NCBI GenBank assembly: GCA_001796785.1
Contig: MGNL01000056.1
Span: 1-5,327 of the forward strand
Source of the DNA: Chloroflexi bacterium RBG_16_51_16
GTDB lineage: Bacteria; Chloroflexota; Anaerolineae; Anaerolineales; Villigracilaceae
Direction of reading: 5' to 3'
Length of the DNA stretch: 5,327 nt
The translations under genes were made by a program, and so were the position numbers. Numbering within the stretch: position 1 is the first letter of the stretch; each line of letters starts with the position of its first letter. Shown one piece after another: positions 1 through 5,327 of this stretch. The notes beneath the pieces were generated by a model that was not told the DNA's origin, did no database searches, and was given only the letters and a program-made list of their open reading frames with translations.

Positions 1-1410
1 ACCTCCAGCCTCGACCTTGTGGAGGACGCCTTGCGGCGCATCGAACACACTGATCCCAGCTTGCATGCCTTTTTGCACATAGCTGCCGACCATGCCAGGG
101 AGAAGGCGCGCCGGTTAGATGCTGAACGGAGCCAGGGCGGAGACGCCGGTCAAGCCTTGTTCGGTATACCGATTGCCGTCAAGGATGTGCTCTCGGTTAA
201 AGGGATGCCCTGCACATGTGGTTCGAAGATCCTGCAGGGTTATATCCCTCCTTATACTGCCACCGCTGTTCACAGGCTGGAAGCAGCCGGAGCCATCGTG
301 TTAGGCAAGACCAATACGGATGAGTTCGCCATGGGCTCATCAACCGAGAACTCTGCGTATGGTGTCACTCACAATCCATGGGATACCAGTCGTGTCCCAG
401 GCGGCTCGTCTGGAGGCAGTGCTGCAGCTGTGGCGGCTCGTTTGGTCCCGCTTGCACTGGGTACAGACACCGGCGGATCGGTCCGCCAACCGGCTTCATT
501 TTGTGGTGTGACCGGATTGAAAACCACCTATGGACGTGTGTCCCGATATGGATTGGTGGCTTTCGGTTCTTCGCTGGATACGGTTGGATGTTTTGGCCAG
601 ACTGCAGAAGATGTGATCGAGGTTTTCATTGTAATGGCCGGCCATGATCCCCGGGATGCGACTTCCATCAGCCTGCCAGTCGAACTGCGAAGCTTCGATA
701 AGGGTAGAAAACCTCTAACAGGATTAAAGGTCGGTATACCCAAAGAGTACTTCATCAAGGGCATTCAACCTGATGTGGAGGCCGGAGTCCGAGCCGGCAT
801 CCGCCAGCTGAAGGACCTGGGATCGGAACTGATCGAGGTCAGCCTTCCCCATACGGAATATGCGCTGCCCGTGTATTACATCATTGCCCCGGCGGAGGCT
901 TCCGCCAACCTTGCCCGCTATGATGGGGTCCGCTTTACGCCCAGGGCAGATGCCGACTCAATGTGGGATGTCTTTTATAAAACGCGCGGCGAGAAATTTG
1001 GTGCGGAAGTCACCCGGCGCCTGATGCTTGGGACGTATGCACTCTCGGCCGGTTATTATGATGCCTATTACGGACAGGCACAAAAGGTCCGCACATTAAT
1101 CCGGCATGACTTTGAGCAGGCATTCGCAAAGGTGGACTTGCTCGCAAGTCCGACCTCGCCTTCCACGGCATTCACCATTGGCGCACATGAGAACGATCCG
1201 CTGGCGATGTATCTTGAGGATGTCTTTACCCTTCCGGCCAACCTTGCTGGCTTGCCGGGGATTTCGTTCAACGCTGGATTTGATTCTCAAGGACTTCCGA
1301 TTGGAATGCAATTGATCGGTCCGCATTTGAGTGAGGACCTGCTGCTGCACGTTGTCCATGCATACCAGCAGGTCACCGATTGGCATGCGCGGAAACCCGC
1401 GATCCATTGA
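1..1410 (+). CDS. gatA: Asp-tRNA(Asn)/Glu-tRNA(Gln) amidotransferase subunit A, 5'-truncated by window edge
   Basis: GatA is the glutaminase subunit of cytoplasmic GatCAB. It releases ammonia from glutamine for GatB, which amidates Glu-tRNA(Gln) and/or Asp-tRNA(Asn). The reading frame is open from base 1, and residues before the GTG at 19 already align with the family, so that GTG is internal. Counting from base 1 there are 469 residues. The amidase-signature Ser-cisSer-Lys triad is complete: Lys61 (IAVKDV), cis-Ser136 (PGGSSGGS) and nucleophile Ser160 (DTGGS). The spacings of 75 and 24 equal those of Staphylococcus aureus GatA (Lys79, Ser154, Ser178), so about 18 N-terminal residues are missing. 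Arg340 and Asp407 fall where the glutamine-binding Arg358 and Asp425 of that enzyme are (recalled). The GYYDAYY block is intact. One oddity: the usual Pro in the ISVP-G motif near the C-terminus is Asn424. gatB does not follow; galE does. A generic amidase is unlikely given the colinearity. Confidence 0.95.
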   Translation, partial: TSSLDLVEDALRRIEHTDPSLHAFLHIAADHAREKARRLDAERSQGGDAGQALFGIPIAVKDVLSVKGMPCTCGSKILQGYIPPYTATAVHRLEAAGAIVLGKTNTDEFAMGSSTENSAYGVTHNPWDTSRVPGGSSGGSAAAVAARLVPLALGTDTGGSVRQPASFCGVTGLKTTYGRVSRYGLVAFGSSLDTVGCFGQTAEDVIEVFIVMAGHDPRDATSISLPVELRSFDKGRKPLTGLKVGIPKEYFIKGIQPDVEAGVRAGIRQLKDLGSELIEVSLPHTEYALPVYYIIAPAEASANLARYDGVRFTPRADADSMWDVFYKTRGEKFGAEVTRRLMLGTYALSAGYYDAYYGQAQKVRTLIRHDFEQAFAKVDLLASPTSPSTAFTIGAHENDPLAMYLEDVFTLPANLAGLPGISFNAGFDSQGLPIGMQLIGPHLSEDLLLHVVHAYQQVTDWHARKPAIH

Positions 1411-1450
1411 ATGAATAATTTATATTCGCAATTCAGGCGAGAACCGAAGT

Positions 1451-1486
1451 CTGGTTCACTCCAAGCGAGCCAGCAGCATTGTTTTT
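1451..1486 (+). terminator. possible weak terminator after gatA
   Basis: CTGGTTC (1451-1457) can pair with GAGCCAG (1467-1473) as a 7-bp stem with one G-U pair and a 9-base loop. A run of five T follows at 1482-1486, but 8 bases after the stem rather than directly. That spacing is poor for an intrinsic terminator. The stem also competes with a neighbouring hairpin, GAACC (1441-1445) with GGTTC (1453-1457). This is inference from sequence only. Confidence 0.25.
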
Positions 1487-1530
1487 CCAGGAGCGAAATA
1501 TATTCCTGCTCTGCTGCTAGTGCCAGCAGG
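1472..1530 (+). promoter_or_regulatory. alternative hairpins in the galE leader
   Basis: Several stems can form here and exclude each other. One is AGCAGCA (1472-1478) with TGCTGCT (1512-1518), enclosing CAGGA (1488-1492) with TCCTG (1504-1508). A second is CCTGCT (1505-1510) with AGCAGG (1525-1530). A third is CTGCTG (1511-1516) with CAGCAG (1524-1529), loop of 7. The last two reach the G-rich stretch at 1528-1535 that could serve as ribosome binding site for galE. An attenuator or translation-control role is conjecture; the simple AGC/TGC composition of the region may produce such stems by chance. I see no good promoter in this gap. Confidence 0.2.
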
Positions 1531-1535
1531 CGGGG
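1528..1535 (+). promoter_or_regulatory. candidate ribosome binding site for galE (start-deciding)
   Basis: AGGCGGGG lies 9 bases before a GTG codon at 1545. A second, weaker purine-rich stretch, GGTGG (1544-1548), lies 8 bases before a TTG at 1557. Which one is used decides between a 328- and a 324-residue GalE. No ATG is available near the N-terminal motif. Confidence 0.35.
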
Positions 1536-1556
1536 TTGGATTTGGTGGTAGTAAAG

Positions 1557-2531
1557 TTGAATATATTCCTCACTGGCGGAGCTGGTTACATAGGCTCTGC
1601 GACAGCACAGGCGTTGATCGATGCCGGTCATTCCGTCACGGTCTGTGACTCGCTCATCACCGGTCACCGGCAGGCGGTGCCTGTCAAGGCGCAATTTATA
1701 CAATCCGACCTCGGAGACGATATACAGTTGAATAGGACGCTGACCTCGCAAACTTATGATGCGGTCATGCATTTCGCTGCATTCATCGAAGCCGGTGAAA
1801 GCATGAAAGACCCAGGCCGCTTTTACGAGAACAACCTGGTTAAATCTCTACATCTGATCGAAGCAGCCCAGCGCGCGGGTATTAAAAAATTCGTTCTCTC
1901 TTCCACCGCCGCGGTATATCGATCCAGCGATGATCCTCTGACTGAGGATTCACCACTGGGTCCGACCAATGTATATGGTCATACCAAGTTGATGATCGAA
2001 CAGACTCTTGAATGGTATCGACAGGTTCACGGAACACATTACTCCGCGCTGCGGTATTTCAATGCCTGCGGTGCCTTACCCGGGCGAGGAGAGGACCATC
2101 AACCCGAATCCCACCTGATCCCGCGCGTCCTTAAAGTTGCGTTGGGGCAGGAACAGGCGGCCCCAGTTTACGGGACAAACTACGCAACATCGGATGGAAC
2201 CTGCATCCGGGATTACATTCACCTGGGGGATCTCGTCTCAGCCCACCTGCTTGCCCTGGATGCGCTCGATCGAGAAGACCGGTTGATCTACAATCTCGGC
2301 AATGGCAGCGGTTATTCTGTAAGGCAGGTAATCGATTGCGCCCGTGAGGTGACCGGTCATCCTATCCCGGTAATCGAAGCCCCCCGCCGACCGGGAGACT
2401 CCGCCCGCCTGGTGGCTTCTTCTGAGAAGATTCGTCGCGAACTCGGTTGGAAACCCCTCCACGAAGATTTACAAGGGATCATTGCCAGCGCCTGGGATTG
2501 GCACCACAGCCATCCGCGTGGATATAGCTGA
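1557..2531 (+). CDS. galE: UDP-glucose 4-epimerase (GalE-type extended SDR)
   Basis: This NAD-dependent cytoplasmic enzyme interconverts UDP-glucose and UDP-galactose, for the Leloir pathway and for supply of polysaccharide precursors. Counting from the TTG at 1557 (324 residues, near the usual 325-340), the NAD-binding GGAGYIGS is at 7-14. Asp31 ends the second strand and NLVKS at 93-97 fits the family. The active site has Thr117 in SSTAAVY, plus Tyr140-x3-Lys144. The late motifs RYFNACGA, GTCIRDYIH and YNLGNGSGYS are all present. The TTG start gives MNIFLTGG, the normal family N-terminus. GTG at 1545 is nearly as good and has the better ribosome binding site; an in-frame stop at 1518 limits extension. 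The residue aligned with E. coli Tyr299, which affects acceptance of N-acetylated substrates, is Leu285, so substrate range is uncertain. No other gal gene is in view. A related epimerase acting on UDP-GlcNAc is the main alternative. Confidence 0.92.
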   Translation: MNIFLTGGAGYIGSATAQALIDAGHSVTVCDSLITGHRQAVPVKAQFIQSDLGDDIQLNRTLTSQTYDAVMHFAAFIEAGESMKDPGRFYENNLVKSLHLIEAAQRAGIKKFVLSSTAAVYRSSDDPLTEDSPLGPTNVYGHTKLMIEQTLEWYRQVHGTHYSALRYFNACGALPGRGEDHQPESHLIPRVLKVALGQEQAAPVYGTNYATSDGTCIRDYIHLGDLVSAHLLALDALDREDRLIYNLGNGSGYSVRQVIDCAREVTGHPIPVIEAPRRPGDSARLVASSEKIRRELGWKPLHEDLQGIIASAWDWHHSHPRGYS

Positions 2532-2611
2532 AATGAATCGGATTATTCAATGTTTAAGAAAAGCGTCAGCTGAACCAATTACAATTTGCAGATTGATTAT
2601 CGATATGCATT

Positions 2612-2618
2612 GAAGGGA
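2612..2618 (+). promoter_or_regulatory. ribosome binding site for the site-2-protease-like gene
   Basis: GAAGGGA ends 8 bases before the ATG at 2627. A second purine stretch (2621-2626) abuts the ATG and is too close to act. The rest of the 95-base gap after galE shows only a weak AT-rich stem, TGAAT (2534-2538) with ATTCA (2545-2549), and no clear promoter, so read-through from galE is plausible. Confidence 0.6.
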
Positions 2619-2626
2619 TCAAGGGA

Positions 2627-3271
2627 ATGACATTCGTAATTGTATTAATTGGTTGGGTCTTCTCTCTTTGTCTGCACGAGTTTGCGCACGCCTTTGTTGC
2701 ATACCAGGGCGGTGACTATACCGTGAAAGACAAAGGCTATCTCACCTTCAATCCACTTAAATATACGCACCCGGTTTATTCGCTTCTGCTGCCCTTGCTG
2801 TTCCTTATGATGGGTGGTATCGGCCTGCCCGGCGGTGCGGTTTATATCGAGAGATGGCGCTTGAGAGGTCGGGGATGGGAGACCGCGGTCTCGCTGGCTG
2901 GTCCATTCGCGAATGCCTTCCTGGCTCTTGTTCTTGGGCTGATCCTGAGGCTTATTCCGGTTGATTCGACCGGCATTTGGCCGGGATTGGCATTCCTGGC
3001 ATTGCTGCAGGTTACCGCAGTGGTGCTGAATCTCATCCCTCTGCCTCCGTTTGATGGTTACGGGGCTTTGGAACCGCACCTCCCCATGGACCTCCGGATG
3101 AATATTGCCCGCATGGGAAGCTTGCTAATCTGGATCGTCATCCTGGCGCTCTGGCGCGTCCGCTTTATCAGCGATCTCTTCTGGAGCCTGGTCTTCTTCC
3201 TCGCCCAGGTGGTTGGAGTACCGCTCCAATTGGCGGTGCTTGGCTTTGACCAGTTTTTATTCTGGCAATAA
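2627..3271 (+). CDS. site-2 protease family (M50) membrane metalloprotease
   Basis: This is a probable zinc-dependent intramembrane protease of the S2P/M50 family, whose members cleave membrane-spanning segments, often of regulatory proteins. The 214 residues are strongly hydrophobic, with likely membrane segments near 2-24, 48-70, 88-110, 116-138, 162-178 and 184-206. His17-Glu18-x-x-His21 lies in the first segment and gives two zinc ligands and the catalytic Glu. The NLIPLPPFDG motif (135-144) supplies the third ligand, Asp143. GPFAN (92-96) matches the family's conserved GPxxN. All key residues are therefore present and the protein is probably active. It has no PDZ domain, unlike RasP/RseP, and belongs to the short class of about 200-230 residues. 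ATG 2627 is chosen because it has a good ribosome binding site and leaves just enough residues for the first membrane helix. The substrate is unknown, and no anti-sigma factor or other obvious partner is adjacent. Confidence 0.88.
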   Translation: MTFVIVLIGWVFSLCLHEFAHAFVAYQGGDYTVKDKGYLTFNPLKYTHPVYSLLLPLLFLMMGGIGLPGGAVYIERWRLRGRGWETAVSLAGPFANAFLALVLGLILRLIPVDSTGIWPGLAFLALLQVTAVVLNLIPLPPFDGYGALEPHLPMDLRMNIARMGSLLIWIVILALWRVRFISDLFWSLVFFLAQVVGVPLQLAVLGFDQFLFWQ

Positions 3272-3468
3272 ATCCCCAATAAGTTTCGACGTTCCCGTTT
3301 CCTTCAACCAATATCGTTATCAATTCTGTGTAGAGGTAGAGGGTCGAATCACACATGGTTGATAGATCGATTTAAGGCCGAGGCTTTGGAATGATTGTCT
3401 ATAAGCGAGCGTTCATCACCATTTGATCTGCTTTACTGTGAGGAGTGGGGATAATTTATATATTGCTA

Positions 3469-3497
3469 TTTACAAATAAGACCATTTTTGTTATAAT
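3469..3497 (+). promoter_or_regulatory. housekeeping sigma-type promoter for ndh
   Basis: TTTACA (3469-3474, five of six consensus bases) is followed after exactly 17 bases by a perfect TATAAT (3492-3497), in a locally AT-rich region. Transcription would start near 3504, leaving an untranslated leader of about 36 bases before the ndh ATG. The rest of the gap from 3272 to here holds no gene and no clear regulator site that I can recognise. Confidence 0.7.
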
Positions 3498-3526
3498 AAT
3501 AGTGATAGAATTCACAAATAGATAAT

Positions 3527-3532
3527 AAAAGG
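3527..3532 (+). promoter_or_regulatory. ribosome binding site for ndh
   Basis: AAAAGG lies 7 bases before the ATG at 3540. It supports that start, which also places the FAD-binding motif a typical 13 residues from the N-terminus. Confidence 0.6.
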
Positions 3533-3539
3533 TCTGCAA

Positions 3540-4790
3540 ATGATTAAGAAGGCCCCTCCTCACATCCTCATCATAGGCGCAGGCTTCGGCGGGCTGGAAA
3601 CCGCCCGCCGCCTTGCCAAAGCTCCTTTGCAAATAACCCTAATCGATAAACGAAATTATCATCTATTCCAGCCATTGTTGTATCAGATCGCGATCGCGGG
3701 ACTAACGCCATCCCAGATAGCCTATCCCGTGCGTTCGATCTTTAGAAATCAAAAGAACTTGACCTTCCAGCAGGGAGAAGTCGAACAGATCAACTTTGAG
3801 AAACGCTATGTCAAGATGAACGGATCGCTGATCGCTTATGATTACCTTGTCATTGCCAGCGGAGGGCAGACCAATTATTTCGGCCTGGATTCAATCCAGG
3901 AGAACAGCCATGAATTGAAGAATATTGAAAGCGCCGTGGCTGCCCGTAATCATTTGTTGAGTATGTTCGAATTGGCCAGTCGTGAAGCGGATCCGGAAAA
4001 ACGCCGAGCCATGCTGACGTTTGTCATCGTCGGGGGTGGACCGACAGGCGTCGAGACGGCTGGTGCACTGGCGGAGCTGATCCGACTTGTTCTCAGCCGG
4101 GATTATTCTCAATTGGATCTTAGAGATGTGCAAGTTTTGTTGCTTGAAGCCACGGACCACCTGATGGGTAACTATCCAGCTGAATTGAGCAATGCGACCT
4201 TCGAACTATTAAGGCGCAAGAACGTAGAGATTCTTCTCAGCACCCGGCTGGCAGGCTATGATGGCAGTCGGATTACTCTCGGAGATGGTACCCAGATCCC
4301 GGCCCGCACCTTGATCTGGACCGCGGGTGTGAAGGCTTCTGAATTAGCGGATAAATTAGGTGTGGATCAAGCCGGTCTTGGGCGAATCAAAGTTGAAGAG
4401 ACCCTCCAGCTGCCTGGTCATCCGGAGGTTTATATCATCGGTGACTCAGCTTACTTCGAAGATGGACATGGCCAGCCACTTCCCATGCTGGCCACGGTCG
4501 CCCAACAGGAAGCTGCAACAACCGTCAAGAACATACAGCGCTCCATCCAGGGATTGGCTCCAATTTCTTTTAGATATAAAGATCCGGGCTTGCTGGCCAC
4601 TATCGGACGCAACGCAGCGGTGGCGCGCATCGCCGGACTCTCGTTCAGTGGATTCCCCGCGTGGGTCATCTGGGTTGTGCTTCACATTTATCGTTTGATT
4701 GGATTCCGCAATCGACTGCTGGTGCTGATCAATTGGGCCTGGGATTACGTTTTTTACGATTCACAGGTGAGATTGATCACGGCAGAATAA
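3540..4790 (+). CDS. ndh: type II NADH:quinone oxidoreductase (NDH-2)
   Basis: This single-subunit flavoprotein on the inner face of the membrane oxidises NADH and reduces the quinone pool without pumping protons. The 416 residues carry the classic two-dinucleotide-fold layout. FAD fold: Gly13-x-Gly15-x-x-Gly18, with acidic Asp36 ending the second strand. NADH fold: GGGPTG at 165-170, with Glu203 ending its second strand, which favours NADH over NADPH. Glu172 sits in the conserved GVETAG. The second FAD contact is YIIGD (298-302). The quinone-site motif, usually AQxAxQ, reads ATVAQQ (318-323), with Thr replacing the first Gln. The C-terminal third has the YKDPGLLATIGR block and a Trp-rich amphipathic tail (about 372-407) that anchors such enzymes to the membrane. 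It appears monocistronic: its own promoter and ribosome binding site lie upstream and a convergent gene follows. Sulfide:quinone oxidoreductase is less likely because no paired catalytic cysteines are present; indeed I see none at all. Confidence 0.93.
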   Translation: MIKKAPPHILIIGAGFGGLETARRLAKAPLQITLIDKRNYHLFQPLLYQIAIAGLTPSQIAYPVRSIFRNQKNLTFQQGEVEQINFEKRYVKMNGSLIAYDYLVIASGGQTNYFGLDSIQENSHELKNIESAVAARNHLLSMFELASREADPEKRRAMLTFVIVGGGPTGVETAGALAELIRLVLSRDYSQLDLRDVQVLLLEATDHLMGNYPAELSNATFELLRRKNVEILLSTRLAGYDGSRITLGDGTQIPARTLIWTAGVKASELADKLGVDQAGLGRIKVEETLQLPGHPEVYIIGDSAYFEDGHGQPLPMLATVAQQEAATTVKNIQRSIQGLAPISFRYKDPGLLATIGRNAAVARIAGLSFSGFPAWVIWVVLHIYRLIGFRNRLLVLINWAWDYVFYDSQVRLITAE

Positions 4791-4906
4791 CTAAATATTT
4801 ATGATTTCTAACTTAAATAAAACAACTCAACAACAATTTATTTTCGACATCTATAAATTGGAAACTATAATAATTACTTGTCACTGGTATTTAACTACAT
4901 GCGTAT

Positions 4907-4925
4907 ATCGGGTGACGTCCCCGAT
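4907..4925. terminator. hairpin between convergent genes, possible terminator
   Basis: ATCGGG (4907-4912) and CCCGAT (4920-4925) form a perfect 6-bp stem around a 7-base loop, the only GC-rich element in the otherwise AT-rich gap from 4791 to 4975. It sits between ndh (+) and the Fe-S gene (-), where a shared terminator would be expected. Neither strand has a T-run directly after the stem, so it is not canonical. A weaker stem, GAGAAT (4952-4957) with ATTCTC (4972-4977), overlaps the stop codon of the minus-strand gene. Confidence 0.35.
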
Positions 4926-4975
4926 TGAAATAAATGCATAAGCAGGTGTCAGAGAATACAGAAATTGTAAAATTC

Positions 4976-5327
4976 TCATAACATCCCCTGAAGTGTGGTT
5001 CGGCGTTCTTCAAACAGAGAGTCCGCGAGAAGAGGCGGGCATTCGTCCAATGCGCGATGCCTCTTTACCAATTCAACGGCAAACGCGAGGCAAGTGAGCT
5101 CTCCACATTGTTTACAGTTCGTACGGGGTAGAAGAGACCAGATATCCAAATGATGCGGCGCGGATCGAAGCCTGGTCACAGGCGATAGGGTGGCGCGGTT
5201 ATCCCAAACGGCATTGATCGCATCTTTTAATGCTTCCAGCAACACCAATCCTTCGGCAGCATCCTTCACATGAGTGAGGTAAGCCTTATCTGTGTGCAGG
5301 GTCATAAAGCCCGGCTGACGACGGAAG
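4976..5327 (-). CDS. Fe-S cluster domain protein (PF04060-type), N-terminus outside window
   Basis: The frame is open on the minus strand to the right edge, so only the C-terminal 116 or so residues are visible and the ATG at 5305 is probably internal. Counting from that Met, cysteines 64, 67, 72 and 89 form C-x2-C-x4-C-x16-C in the context LLPRTNCKQCG...CPPL. This is the 4Fe-4S module also found in RnfB and in the corrinoid Fe-S protein of acetyl-CoA synthase. The preceding 60 residues (a short strand-rich stretch, then a helix around 16-37) resemble small stand-alone Fe-S proteins of anaerobes that I recall at about 170-190 residues, of unknown function. The module probably binds one 4Fe-4S cluster; electron transfer or delivery of a cluster to a partner is inference. 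No signal or membrane segment is visible. The gene converges on ndh. It could instead be the end of a larger multidomain protein. Confidence 0.8.
   Translation of the reverse strand, partial: FRRQPGFMTLHTDKAYLTHVKDAAEGLVLLEALKDAINAVWDNRATLSPVTRLRSAPHHLDIWSLLPRTNCKQCGELTCLAFAVELVKRHRALDECPPLLADSLFEERRTTLQGML

Noticed and set aside
1407..1426. TTGAAT and TATATT after gatA as a galE promoter
   Set aside because: The spacer is only 8 bases and no alternative -35 box stands 16-18 bases before TATATT.
1287..1772. 161-codon open frame on the minus strand spanning the gatA end, the gap and the galE start
   Set aside because: It is antisense to two well-supported genes, and its translation is rich in Cys, Trp, Arg and Ser with no recognisable motif or fold pattern. 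It is most likely a shadow of coding sequence on the other strand.
2645..3079. 144-codon open frame antisense to the site-2-protease gene
   Set aside because: The translation is Gln/Arg/Lys-rich and low in hydrophobic order, the expected mirror of a hydrophobic membrane protein. The plus-strand gene has all its catalytic motifs.
3327..3355. tRNA-like fragment: TGTGT/ACACA stem with a GGGTCGAATC stretch resembling a T-arm
   Set aside because: No acceptor stem, D-arm or anticodon arm can be assembled around it, and the T-loop consensus GTTCGA is not met.
3371..3390. Hairpin after the protease gene (AAGGC/GCTTT core, loop CGAG) as a terminator
   Set aside because: It relies on three G-U pairs, lies 100 bases past the stop codon, and has no T-run after it.
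4792..4801. Perfect palindrome TAAATATTTA directly after the ndh stop codon
   Set aside because: It is short and purely A/T in an AT-rich gap, so it is expected by chance; there is no second copy to suggest an operator or target site.
4801..4941. 46-codon plus-strand open frame in the gap after ndh
   Set aside because: It has an ATG but no ribosome binding site, no recognisable motif, and lies in very AT-rich sequence covering the hairpin at 4907-4925. A small protein cannot be excluded but is not supported.

Overview
The window is an ordinary stretch of bacterial chromosome of medium GC, with AT-rich gaps around the fourth gene. It holds five protein genes, two of them cut by the window edges. 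I find no rRNA, tRNA, CRISPR array, insertion sequence or phage gene. Gene content alone does not fix the organism. The four-cysteine Fe-S protein at the right end, which resembles proteins of anaerobes and Chloroflexota, combined with a GatCAB-type amidotransferase, suggests a Chloroflexota (Anaerolineae-like) or similar non-model bacterium. That placement is a low-to-moderate-confidence inference.

Layout: (1) positions 1-1410 (+), gatA, the amidase subunit of the tRNA-dependent amidotransferase, missing about 18 N-terminal residues; (2) 1411-1556, a gap rich in overlapping potential hairpins; (3) 1557-2531 (+), a galE-type UDP-glucose 4-epimerase with a non-ATG start; (4) 2532-2626, a short gap ending in a good ribosome binding site; (5) 2627-3271 (+), a compact site-2-protease-like (M50) membrane metalloprotease without a PDZ domain; (6) 3272-3539, a gap carrying a near-consensus housekeeping promoter; (7) 3540-4790 (+), ndh, a type II NADH:quinone oxidoreductase; (8) 4791-4975, a very AT-rich convergent gap with one GC-rich hairpin; (9) 4976-5327 (-), the C-terminal part of an Fe-S domain protein whose start lies beyond the right edge.

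The first three genes share a strand and have gaps of about 95-150 bases, so they could be co-transcribed, but they do not form an obvious pathway: protein synthesis, nucleotide-sugar supply and membrane proteolysis. ndh looks like its own transcription unit, driven by the promoter at 3469-3497, and feeds electrons from NADH into the quinone pool. I see no convincing undescribed system. The points most worth a second look are the hairpin-dense gatA-galE gap, the convergent AT-rich gap with a promoter-like pair, and the poorly characterised Fe-S protein.
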